The notes under the pieces are model-generated. The model saw only the letters and a list, made by a program, of their open reading frames with translations, had not been told where the DNA came from and ran no database searches. A stretch of DNA of 11,104 nucleotides from Methanobrevibacter sp. (lineage in GTDB: Archaea > Methanobacteriota > Methanobacteria > Methanobacteriales > Methanobacteriaceae): the NCBI GenBank assembly GCA_016838945.1, contig JADLKP010000053.1, forward strand, positions 1 to 11,104, given 5' to 3'. A program made the translations under genes and the position numbers. Of the stretch, positions 1 through 5,978 are shown piece after piece; positions within the stretch are counted from its first letter, which is position 1, and each line of letters starts with the position of its first letter.

Positions 1-49
1 CATATTCTTAATATATTATATAATATTTCCATTAAATAATATAAATTTT

Positions 50-91
50 ATTAAATAATTTTGATAATTTATTAAATAATTTTGATAATTA
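50..91. repeat. Short AT-rich tandem repeat, two 21-bp units
   Basis: Two adjacent 21-base units (50-70 and 71-91) are identical except for the last base. Each begins ATTAAATAAT and continues TTTGATAAT. A partial third unit (ATTAAAT) starts at 91, and the ATTAAATAAT core also occurs at 31-40. The repeat lies in the non-coding DNA downstream of the mtr terminator. Positions 1-224 hold no convincing gene. In DNA this AT-rich, slippage could create such a repeat, so no function is claimed. Confidence 0.6.
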
Positions 92-224
92 TTAAATGGA
101 GTTAATGTGAATAATCATTAAAATTGTTAAAAAAACAGCAAGTGAAATCTTAAAATTAGTTTATTAGAAATTGAAAAAATTAGTAAAATGAGAAAATTGT
201 TAAAATAAGTTAAAAATAGAAAAA

Positions 225-287
225 ATTATAATTTGAAGAAGATTAGATGAATGAATCATCTAATCTCGGACCCTTTCAAATTATAAT
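225..287 (-). terminator. Nested double-hairpin terminator of the mtr operon
   Basis: Two perfect inverted repeats are nested. The outer arms are 225-237 and 275-287 (13 bp). The inner arms are 240-250 and 256-266 (11 bp, AGATTAGATGA with its complement, 5-base loop). On the minus strand the outer stem begins inside the mtrH stop region (281-283). It is followed at once by a run of six U (complement of 220-225) and further U-rich sequence. The position right after the last mtr gene and the U-tract support termination. The same two-tier layout occurs after mcrA. Confidence 0.75.
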
Positions 288-1213
288 AATTTGAACAATG
301 GATGGTCTTCTACAGGTTCGGTACCGATATCTTTTGCAGCTTCAGCAATCATAATATCTGCCATACCACAAGCAGGGAATGCGAGTCTTGCGTTTTCGAT
401 AGGTCCGAAAAGTACGAAGTCTCCACCAGCCATTTGTTGTACGATGTTAGAACCGATATCACAAACAGGCCATGCTTCTTTGTGTTCTTTTTTGTATCCT
501 CTTAACCAGTCCCATGCGGAAGGTACGTTGTGAATACCAGAACCTACAGGGTATCCCCATTTAGCTTTAACAGCGTAGGAAGTTCTTACTGCAGGACCTG
601 CACCTTGACCTAAAGGAGTTACTGCTACGTCCATCCATGGTTTAGTAATTCCACATCTTTCTGCCATTTCGAGAATACCTTCATCGATTACAGATCCACC
701 AGTTTCCCAGATTTCGAGTTTACCTGCTACACCAGGAGTCATTGGGTTGAAACCTAAGAGAATGGATGCATCGATGTCAGAGTTAGCTACAGCTTCGATT
801 TCGCCAGGTTCAGCAGCCATACTTAAGGAGTTGTATACTGCTCTTTCAGCTAATCCTACTTCTTGTACGTATTCTACACCTGCAATTTTTGCAGCTGCAG
901 CAGTGGAGTCAATGAGGAAAGGTTTGTCACAAACGTCTCCTACGAATTCTAAGTATTTAACCATAGCATCTGCAGTAGCACCGAAAGTTTGTACAACACA
1001 AGGGTTTCCGGTTACGTCAGACATTTCTTCCATAGTTTTAATTAATCCTTCAGCAGCGTCTTTATCAAAGTCTCCTGCTTTTTCATCACTAATAATTTTG
1101 TGTCCGCCGTAAAAGATAGTTCCTGCTAAAACGGTAGGGTATTCTCCAGGTTGTCCTCCCATTTTTACTCCAGCAATATCTACGACGAGTTGTTCTTTAT
1201 CAAATCTAAACAT
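281..1213 (-). CDS. mtrH: Tetrahydromethanopterin S-methyltransferase subunit H
   Basis: MtrH is the peripheral cytoplasmic catalytic subunit of the Mtr complex. It transfers the methyl group of N5-methyl-tetrahydromethanopterin to the Co(I) corrinoid held by MtrA. The 310-residue protein is full length for the Methanobacteriales family and begins MFRFDKEQLVVDIAG. It has no membrane segment and alternates hydrophobic and Gly/Ala-rich stretches, as expected of the TIM-barrel pterin-binding methyltransferase fold (fold from family knowledge). Conserved-looking blocks include GQPGEYPTVLAGTIFYGGHK near the N-terminus and VTPLGQGAGPAVRTSY in the second half. The ATG follows an SD-like GGAGGA about 8 nt upstream, which sits 15 bases past mtrG. 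It is the last gene of the operon; its stop codon lies in the outer arm of the terminator hairpin. Confidence 0.97.
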   Translation of the reverse strand: MFRFDKEQLVVDIAGVKMGGQPGEYPTVLAGTIFYGGHKIISDEKAGDFDKDAAEGLIKTMEEMSDVTGNPCVVQTFGATADAMVKYLEFVGDVCDKPFLIDSTAAAAKIAGVEYVQEVGLAERAVYNSLSMAAEPGEIEAVANSDIDASILLGFNPMTPGVAGKLEIWETGGSVIDEGILEMAERCGITKPWMDVAVTPLGQGAGPAVRTSYAVKAKWGYPVGSGIHNVPSAWDWLRGYKKEHKEAWPVCDIGSNIVQQMAGGDFVLFGPIENARLAFPACGMADIMIAEAAKDIGTEPVEDHPLFKLL

Positions 1214-1228
1214 TTATAATCCTCCAAT

Positions 1229-1480
1229 TTAGATTAATCCTGCCATAATAGTACTCATTGCACTTACTACTCCAAATTCAATGGATACTATTAAAATTAC
1301 AAGACCTAAAATTATACCATATAAAATACCAATATCTCTACCGTTTTGTTGACCTAAACGTTGGAAGTATTCCCCAACAGCAAATTCTACTTTTTCTTCA
1401 GCTTCATCTAATTTTTGAGTTGCAGCTGACATATCGTCGGTAGATACAATAATTTGAGGTACTGATTGTTCTTCAGACAT
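1229..1480 (-). CDS. mtrG: Tetrahydromethanopterin S-methyltransferase subunit G
   Basis: MtrG is a small single-span subunit of the membrane Mtr complex. It is 83 residues long. An acidic, helical, soluble N-terminal part (about 1-48, including TQKLDEAEEKVEFAVGEYFQRLG) precedes one C-terminal transmembrane helix at about 50-70 (ILYGIILGLVILIVSIEFG). The family is thought to be structural, joining MtrA, B and F in the central stalk of the trimeric complex; a catalytic role is not known. The ATG is preceded by GAGGTG, which overlaps the end of mtrF (TATAGAGGTG, mtrF stop underlying the SD). This suggests coupled translation. Confidence 0.96.
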   Translation of the reverse strand: MSEEQSVPQIIVSTDDMSAATQKLDEAEEKVEFAVGEYFQRLGQQNGRDIGILYGIILGLVILIVSIEFGVVSAMSTIMAGLI

Positions 1481-1491
1481 TTATAACACCT

Positions 1492-1698
1492 CTATAATCC
1501 ACATAATTTAGCTAAGTATGGAATAACAACAGCTAAACAAAGAGCAATTCCAATACCGATAGCTATTCCAGAAAATCTGGTGCTGATTACGCCAGCGAAT
1601 AATCTTCCTTCTCTACCTAAGAGCTTAGCACGGTATTCTACATCACTAGAAGCATTTCTAATACCACGAGTATTTGGTTTGTTTGAAAATTTAACCAT
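1492..1698 (-). CDS. mtrF: Tetrahydromethanopterin S-methyltransferase subunit F
   Basis: MtrF is a 68-residue single-span subunit of Mtr. A basic, Arg-rich N-terminal half (GIRNASSDVEYRAKLLGREG, about 12-31) is followed by one transmembrane helix at about 42-65 (FSGIAIGIGIALCLAVVIPY). The layout, and residues around KLLGREGRLFAGV, resemble the C-terminal helix-plus-anchor part of MtrA (KLVGAVQRNMAG). This agrees with the known relationship between MtrF and MtrA domains in the family. The ATG has a GGAGGT ribosome site 8 nt upstream, and the gene starts 15 bases after the mtrA stop. It ends in TAG, 11 bases before mtrG. Confidence 0.95.
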   Translation of the reverse strand: MVKFSNKPNTRGIRNASSDVEYRAKLLGREGRLFAGVISTRFSGIAIGIGIALCLAVVIPYLAKLCGL

Positions 1699-1713
1699 TT
1701 ATAAAACCTCCAG

Positions 1714-2451
1714 TTATACTCCCATAAATGGTGCCATTAATAATAAGAAACCGATTACTAAAGTAAATACTAATCCAATCATAATACCTTGGACTTTACC
1801 TGAGTAGTTACCTGCCATATTTCTTTGTACAGCACCAACTAATTTGATTTGAGTATCAATATTTCTTATTCTTGCTTCAAGTAATGCAGTTTCTGGGGAA
1901 ATAGGACGAATTTCTTCACCATCGTCTTCATCGTCATCTCCTTCAGATACTTCAATAACCATAGCATCTTCTTCAAAAGCACCAGGATCTTTTTCGATAC
2001 ATTCTTTTACTTTTGCAGTGATTGCTCCACCGTCTTCGTTGTCAATCATGTCAACGAGTTCTAATTGATTTTGGAACCTTTCTACACCTTCCATTGGAAT
2101 GTTTTCTACGAAAGGAATAGCACCGGTAGCTCCAGTAATTTTTTTCTTTTCAGGGTCGCAACCATTTTCGTGTAATGCTTTGAAACTTTGACCTGTAATG
2201 TGACCTTGCACTTCTGCACCACATAAGATTAAGAATCTGATGTTTGGGTTTGAAATGATGTTTGCTACAACCTTTTCAATACCTAAGTTTTCAGTTTTAC
2301 AAGGACCAGCAATTGCTGCTCCAGCAGCAGCTGGGATGTCTTCATTGTGAGAAGCTAAAGTTGTTACAGCAACAGGACTTTCTGGGTCTCCTACAATGTA
2401 GTCTCCACTTACAACAGGCCAATTATCAGCAGCAGGTTTTTTGTCAGCCAT
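1714..2451 (-). CDS. mtrA: Tetrahydromethanopterin S-methyltransferase subunit A, corrinoid protein
   Basis: MtrA carries the cobamide that shuttles the methyl group from methyl-tetrahydromethanopterin (MtrH side) to coenzyme M; demethylation is linked to Na+ export. The protein has 245 residues. The corrinoid-binding domain spans about 1-165. His84 lies in GAEVQGHITGQSF and matches the His84 cobalt ligand described for Methanothermobacter. A strongly acidic linker at 170-180 (EGDDDEDDGEE) separates it from an amphipathic helix and a single C-terminal anchor at about 222-242 (IMIGLVFTLVIGFLLLM). The start directly abuts the mtrB stop (TAG then ATG, no gap). The ribosome site is the unusual GGGGGT at about 2459-2464, so re-initiation after mtrB is plausible. 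Confidence 0.97.
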   Translation of the reverse strand: MADKKPAADNWPVVSGDYIVGDPESPVAVTTLASHNEDIPAAAGAAIAGPCKTENLGIEKVVANIISNPNIRFLILCGAEVQGHITGQSFKALHENGCDPEKKKITGATGAIPFVENIPMEGVERFQNQLELVDMIDNEDGGAITAKVKECIEKDPGAFEEDAMVIEVSEGDDDEDDGEEIRPISPETALLEARIRNIDTQIKLVGAVQRNMAGNYSGKVQGIMIGLVFTLVIGFLLLMAPFMGV

Positions 2452-2772
2452 CTATAAAACCCCCATAGCTGTTAATATAGGCATAGCTGCCATAATAAGG
2501 AACATTCCTATAACAAATCCATATACCATGTTGGTTAATTTACCTGCAATGACATAGTTACCTTCTCTTCCTGGGAAGGAACCTAATGGAGCAGAGTTAG
2601 GATCTAAGGAATTCATTAATTCATCAGCAGCTGCTTCGACTTTTGCGATTTCTCCGTTAATTTCATCCATAGATAAAATAATTAAATCTCCACCACCAGC
2701 TCCAAGAATACCGGATTCTGGGTCAAGATTTAAATTTAATTCAGGAATAAATTGTATTAAAGGTAATACCAT
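2452..2772 (-). CDS. mtrB: Tetrahydromethanopterin S-methyltransferase subunit B
   Basis: MtrB is a small membrane-anchored subunit of Mtr, 106 residues long. The N-terminal soluble part contains LNLDPESGILG, the helical stretch MDEINGEIAKVEAAADELMNSLDP and a conserved-looking SFPGREG block (about 64-70). One C-terminal transmembrane helix covers about 82-104 (MVYGFVIGMFLIMAAMPILTAM). Its role is taken to be structural, in the stalk with MtrA, F and G. The ribosome site AAGGAGGT (2781-2788) overlaps the mtrC stop codon, giving TAAGGAGG. The gene ends in TAG, touching the mtrA start. Confidence 0.95.
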   Translation of the reverse strand: MVLPLIQFIPELNLNLDPESGILGAGGGDLIILSMDEINGEIAKVEAAADELMNSLDPNSAPLGSFPGREGNYVIAGKLTNMVYGFVIGMFLIMAAMPILTAMGVL

Positions 2773-2786
2773 CTATAACAACCTCC

Positions 2787-3605
2787 TTATTCCTCAACTT
2801 TTGGCCATAAACCAGCCCATTTAACAGATGCAGCTGCTTCACAGGAAGCATTAACAAACATCTTAAATGAGATGTACCAACCGATAAGTCCGACAATTAA
2901 AATTGCAAACCATGCGTATCCTCCAGCGGAAATAGCAAGAATACCAGTAATAATCATAGTTAAGAATGCAGTGGAAGCACCACATTTTAGAGTTCTTACT
3001 TGGTCTTCGTTTGGTCCTAAACATGCGTTGAATGGGTGTTGGATAGCCATAGTACATAATATGTAAAAGATAGCAATAAATCCAGGAGCAATTACAGCAG
3101 ATAAAATTAAGTCAATTGAGTATCCGCCTGCAATAGCAGAAGAGAATCCTAAAACAGATAATGCTGCAGCACCTGCAATTTCAGCAGTGCATCTTTCCAT
3201 AACAGGAATTTTCATACCAACAATTTTTTTAGCTACAATAGCAACAATTAATCCAATAAGCATTGCAAAGATCAATGCAAGAATAGGTCCAGCAATTTCT
3301 AATCCAGTTAAGTTAAAAGCTGCGATAATACCTACACCAGCTAAAGCACCGATTACACCAATACCTAATGACATGTAACCGATAGAAGGCACACCAGTAC
3401 CTAAACCATAACTTGCTACACTACGGATTGCAATTACACCCCAAAGGATTGCACAAACTGCACCAAGACAGCTTATAACAGGTCCAATAATAGGGTTAAT
3501 ACCAGATAAGTAAATACCGAGTAATCCACCGATAATACCAATTGCTAACATCATATTAGCATCTACAGCACCTTCTGCAGGTGCTCCACTTCCTCCAGCA
3601 GACAT
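2787..3605 (-). CDS. mtrC: Tetrahydromethanopterin S-methyltransferase subunit C
   Basis: MtrC is a polytopic integral membrane subunit, part of the MtrC-D-E module that carries Na+ translocation. The chosen ATG (3605) gives 272 residues starting MSAGGSGAPAEGAVDANMM. A longer reading from TTG at 3620 would add five residues, but it would overlap mtrD by 14 bases and read through the GGAGGT ribosome site at 3613-3618, which sits 7 nt before the ATG. About seven hydrophobic spans are visible (near 18-35, 38-62, 80-97, 103-127, 144-160, 166-188 and 212-250). The loop IQHPFNACLGPNEDQ (about 188-202) between late spans looks conserved. It starts one base after the mtrD stop. Confidence 0.96.
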   Translation of the reverse strand: MSAGGSGAPAEGAVDANMMLAIGIIGGLLGIYLSGINPIIGPVISCLGAVCAILWGVIAIRSVASYGLGTGVPSIGYMSLGIGVIGALAGVGIIAAFNLTGLEIAGPILALIFAMLIGLIVAIVAKKIVGMKIPVMERCTAEIAGAAALSVLGFSSAIAGGYSIDLILSAVIAPGFIAIFYILCTMAIQHPFNACLGPNEDQVRTLKCGASTAFLTMIITGILAISAGGYAWFAILIVGLIGWYISFKMFVNASCEAAASVKWAGLWPKVEE

Positions 3606-3606
3606 C

Positions 3607-4308
3607 TTAAATACCTCCAATCATTAAAACCATGAAGATTGCAGCTACAAGAGATACGATAGCACAAGCTAAAATTCCAGTAGGAAGTCTTTTGAATTTA
3701 GGGTCAACAAATCCTTCAATAGTACCTCCAATGTTATAGGAAGCAGTTACGGAGTTGATGAAGAACATACCTACAGATAAGATAGCAGCTAATCCTGCAA
3801 TAACAGTAGCGTCAAATCCAGTCATGTTAGCGGTTGCGAATTCGTTAATAGCCCAGTAGACTAATCCACCACCAGCACCACCAAGTAAACCACCGATGAT
3901 ACCACTTATGTAACATACAGTAGGAATACCGTGTCCTTCAGTACCAGGAGTTTTATATTTTTCTTGGTTCCAACCAGTGATTGGGTCAACTGTAGCTTTA
4001 CCAGATGCTGGTACTACACCAACACCATAAATATAAATAAAGTTACCAATAAGCATGGTGATACCCATCATTAACATGGAACCGACTGCACCTGCTAAGA
4101 TGATCAACCATACTGGTTGTCCGGTCATAGAAGCTGCGGTAATGAGTCCAGTTAAACCTGCACCAGCTGCTAACATTGCGGTACCAGTTCCTACACCGGT
4201 AGCGGTAGCCATAGCTGCAGGAGCACCACCTACAGGAATGAAGTGTACACCTCCACCCATAATAATACCTGCAATTACAACACATATAATAAATATAATA
4301 AGATCCAT
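3607..4308 (-). CDS. mtrD: Tetrahydromethanopterin S-methyltransferase subunit D
   Basis: MtrD is a polytopic membrane subunit of Mtr, 233 residues long, and part of the Na+-translocating C-D-E module. About six hydrophobic spans can be seen, near 2-19, 36-62, 67-93, 134-153, 168-187 and 211-231. They are rich in Gly, Ala and Ile. A hydrophilic loop at about 100-130 contains DPITGWNQEKYKTPGTEGHG and a second, FVDPKFKRLPTG, lies at about 200-211. The AAGGAGGT ribosome site (4315-4322) overlaps the mtrE stop codon, giving TAAGGAGG, and the ATG follows 6 nt later. It is followed by mtrC after a single base. Confidence 0.96.
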   Translation of the reverse strand: MDLIIFIICVVIAGIIMGGGVHFIPVGGAPAAMATATGVGTGTAMLAAGAGLTGLITAASMTGQPVWLIILAGAVGSMLMMGITMLIGNFIYIYGVGVVPASGKATVDPITGWNQEKYKTPGTEGHGIPTVCYISGIIGGLLGGAGGGLVYWAINEFATANMTGFDATVIAGLAAILSVGMFFINSVTASYNIGGTIEGFVDPKFKRLPTGILACAIVSLVAAIFMVLMIGGI

Positions 4309-4320
4309 AATGTAACCTCC

Positions 4321-5193
4321 TTATTCCTCATATGGTCCGAATTTTGCTCTTGCAGACTTTTCAAGTAAGTAGTTACCAGCGATTAATAAGATAACGATGA
4401 TAAGACCTACAATTTGTCCTCCAATAGCTCCGAATACAACAGTAATCCAGAAGCTTACGAAAACAATAAGTCCGAAACAGAAACCGGTTAATGGTCCACC
4501 ATATTTAGCACAGAAGTTACCTACATCGATAGAGTTTTTAGCACCAAGAGGAGCTTTGGTTACGATATCCCCTTGAATAGCTACAGGAGTACCTCCACCG
4601 TAATCGAATTTTTGGTATTCGCTTTCTGCACCGTAATGTACATCCCCTGTGGATGAACCGATTGCACCAATAGTAATTCCCCATAGTACAGCGAGTAATG
4701 GTAATGGGAATGGGTGTCCAAGTCCATTTAATGGAAGGGTCATTAAGTAAGCGATTCCTACAATACCGAAACTAGCTATAAAACCATGAGCTGCGATAGG
4801 GCCTAAGGATTGGGTTAATACATCCATAAATAATGGTTGTTCAAATTGAGATTGACCAACAATCCTTCCCATGTGTGATGTGACTGTATAAATTGCGTGA
4901 ACAAATGCAGCAACAGTAGAACCCATTGCAATTGCGACTATAGGAATAATGCCCATACCCATTGCAAGAGCTGCGATACCACCAGCGATACCACACCAGC
5001 ATCCATATGCTACTGGTTCACCAGAAGCTGCCTTATTGATCATACGGTGTAAATGTCCCATTTGTGGAGCAAGTTGAACTTGTGAGTTAGGGTTACTTTG
5101 TGAACCGATGTCAGACTCTAAGTCCTCTGCAGCACCAGCAATGGTTGCTGCTGCACCCATTAATGCGACTACACCTAATGTAATAGGGTCCAT
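4321..5193 (-). CDS. mtrE: Tetrahydromethanopterin S-methyltransferase subunit E
   Basis: MtrE is the largest integral membrane subunit of Mtr and the first gene of the operon. It has 290 residues. Hydrophobic spans are visible near 5-22, 62-100, 130-155, 163-182, 235-258 and 259-278. The loop after the fourth block contains GSSTGDVHYGAESEYQKFDYGGG. Asp184 in this loop is a candidate for the conserved acidic residue that has been proposed to take part in Na+ transport in this family; the residue match is my inference. The ATG has a strong ribosome site, AAGGAGGA, at 5203-5210. The upstream non-coding region carries its own likely promoter, so mtr probably has independent transcription besides any read-through from mcr. 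Confidence 0.97.
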   Translation of the reverse strand: MDPITLGVVALMGAAATIAGAAEDLESDIGSQSNPNSQVQLAPQMGHLHRMINKAASGEPVAYGCWCGIAGGIAALAMGMGIIPIVAIAMGSTVAAFVHAIYTVTSHMGRIVGQSQFEQPLFMDVLTQSLGPIAAHGFIASFGIVGIAYLMTLPLNGLGHPFPLPLLAVLWGITIGAIGSSTGDVHYGAESEYQKFDYGGGTPVAIQGDIVTKAPLGAKNSIDVGNFCAKYGGPLTGFCFGLIVFVSFWITVVFGAIGGQIVGLIIVILLIAGNYLLEKSARAKFGPYEE

Positions 5194-5248
5194 ATTTTTC
5201 TTTCCTCCTTAAATTTTATTAAATTTAAATTATTTAATAAATTATTAC

Positions 5249-5277
5249 TGTGATTAAAATTTCCTTTTTTAATCACA
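5249..5277 (-). promoter_or_regulatory. Inverted repeat at the predicted mtr transcription start
   Basis: The arms TGTGATTAAAA (5249-5259) and its exact complement (5267-5277) are separated by 7 bases. The distal edge lies about 24 bases downstream of the centre of the likely mtr TATA box, where an archaeal start would be expected. It could therefore be an operator over the start or a hairpin at the 5' end of the mtr mRNA, 55 bases before the mtrE ATG. The repeat is directly visible; the role is inferred. Confidence 0.55.
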
Positions 5278-5296
5278 ATTAGACATATTCTGCTCA

Positions 5297-5305
5297 AATA
5301 TAAAA
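5297..5305 (-). promoter_or_regulatory. mtrE: Likely TATA box (box A) of the mtr operon
   Basis: The minus strand reads GGTTTTATATTTG across 5295-5307, a good match to the archaeal TTTATATA-type box A. It would place the start near 5276 and give a leader of about 80 nt before mtrE. It lies just downstream of a cluster of three related motifs (5320-5368). AT-rich DNA produces such matches by chance, so position and context carry most of the weight. Confidence 0.5.
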
Positions 5306-5319
5306 CCATAAAGATAAAA

Positions 5320-5368
5320 TAAAAATGGGCTAAATAATGGACTAAACCAAAAATTTAGACCATTTTTA
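5320..5368. promoter_or_regulatory. Three-copy ATGGNCTAAA motif cluster, 16-bp-arm inverted repeat
   Basis: Three copies of ATGGNCTAAA occur. Two are direct (ATGGGCTAAA at 5325-5334, ATGGACTAAA at 5337-5346, 12-base period) and one is inverted (5354-5363, reading ATGGTCTAAA on the minus strand). The first and third lie in an inverted repeat with arms 5320-5335 and 5353-5368 that pairs at 15 of 16 positions. Relative to mtr transcription the cluster sits immediately upstream of the TATA box, where archaeal activators bind. A transcription-factor site is inferred. Confidence 0.5.
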
Positions 5369-5461
5369 GAAACCTAAATGATTTTATACTTTATGATTAT
5401 ACTTCAAAACTTAAACAAAGATTTTATAAATCAAATAAGCCAATGAAGAAACCACTCAGCT

Positions 5462-5481
5462 TTTAATCTAGCTAGATTAAA
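5462..5481. promoter_or_regulatory. 20-bp perfect palindrome upstream of mtr
   Basis: TTTAATCTAG is followed directly by its own reverse complement, giving 20 bases with perfect two-fold symmetry and no spacer. It lies about 155 bases upstream of the likely mtr TATA box. A spacerless palindrome cannot form a good RNA hairpin but suits a dimeric DNA-binding protein. Its function is unknown. Confidence 0.4.
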
Positions 5482-5577
5482 TCCTTAAAGTGTTAAGAAT
5501 GAAATATTTGATGAATAAATCTAAAAATCTTAATAATTAAACCTGAATAATTAAAAAGATAAACCAATGATTTTTTC

Positions 5578-5603
5578 AAGTTTACTTTAATTAAAATAAA
5601 CTT
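5578..5603. repeat. 26-bp near-perfect palindrome
   Basis: The 26 bases are symmetric about 5590/5591. The arms open with AAGTTTA and close with TAAACTT, and 12 of 13 positions pair (mismatch at 5585 and 5596). A 14-bp AT-only palindrome follows at 5605-5618. It may be a protein-binding site in the mcr-mtr gap, or chance in AT-rich DNA. Confidence 0.35.
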
Positions 5604-5661
5604 AAAATTAATTAATTTACAGACAGTTTACTGCCTATATTCTATATTTTTTTTAAAACAA

Positions 5662-5671
5662 CATATATAAG
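5662..5671 (-). promoter_or_regulatory. Possible distal TATA box upstream of mtr
   Basis: The minus strand reads CTTATATATG, a close box-A match. Use of it would start transcription near 5640 and give an mtr leader of about 450 nt containing both long palindromes. A 7-bp inverted repeat (5670-5676 and 5682-5688) overlaps its upstream edge. It is weaker as a candidate than 5297-5305 because of its distance from mtrE. Confidence 0.25.
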
Positions 5672-5895
5672 TTTTACTAAATAAAACTCATTTTTATCAA
5701 TTATTTTTAGCATTGCCTAAGAAATCAAGCCTTTTATCAAAATTAATTGATATTAACTCAATTTTACTTAAGAAAATTTTGTATCAAATTTTATAATTCA
5801 TATAATTTTCAACAATAAATCGTAACTCATTATTTTCAAAATTATTTGATAAAAAATCCATTCTAATTTATACAAACAAATATTTTTTTGAAAAA

Positions 5896-5956
5896 AATAA
5901 ATAAGGTAAAACAGAGGGATGTGAAAACACATCCCAAGTAAAAAACCTTATTTATT
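5896..5956 (-). terminator. Nested double-hairpin terminator of the mcr operon
   Basis: The outer arms 5896-5907 and 5945-5956 pair perfectly over 12 bp (AATAAATAAGGT with its complement). Inside, GGGATGTG (5916-5923) and CACATCCC (5928-5935) form a perfect 8-bp GC-containing stem with a 4-base loop. On the minus strand the outer stem runs directly into a seven-U stretch (complement of 5891-5897). It begins 22 bases after the mcrA stop. Position, stem strength and U-tract support termination or 3'-end formation; partial read-through into mtr is possible. Confidence 0.8.
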
Positions 5957-5978
5957 AAATTTCCCGTTTACACCAAAC

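Larger units (their letters stand above)
5194..5978. other. 785-bp non-coding region between mcr and mtr
   Basis: This very AT-rich interval has no supportable open reading frame on either strand and no recognisable tRNA or rRNA. From the mcrA end it holds the mcr terminator hairpin (5896-5956), then about 230 bases in which I see only weak AT-rich repeats. Next come a possible TATA box at 5662-5671, a 26-bp near-palindrome (5578-5603) and a 20-bp perfect palindrome (5462-5481). The motif cluster 5320-5368, the likely mtr TATA box at 5297-5305, and an inverted repeat over the predicted start (5249-5277) follow. At 785 bases it is much longer than every other junction in the window, where the next longest gap is 95 bases. 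Confidence 0.8.

Noticed and set aside
1..3. CAT at the window edge as a minus-strand start codon of a further gene
   Set aside because: The preceding bases on the minus strand have no ribosome site and the frame cannot be followed past the window edge.
13..26. 14-bp AT-only palindrome near the window edge
   Set aside because: Composed only of A and T in a region where such palindromes are expected by chance.
747..1112. 121-residue plus-strand reading frame opposite mtrH
   Set aside because: Antisense shadow of a highly conserved gene, with no ribosome site or promoter and low-complexity Ser/Ala/Pro composition.
4043..4285. 80-residue Cys/Tyr/Arg-rich reading frame on the minus strand
   Set aside because: It lies wholly inside mtrD in another frame; its odd composition (many Cys, Arg, Tyr) is a frame-shifted reading of Gly/Ala/Ile codons.
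5194..5978. Possible stable RNA gene (tRNA, 7S or CRISPR) in the mcr-mtr gap
   Set aside because: No cloverleaf, CCA end, GC-rich block or regularly spaced repeat is visible; the region is uniformly AT-rich apart from the terminator stem and the motifs listed.
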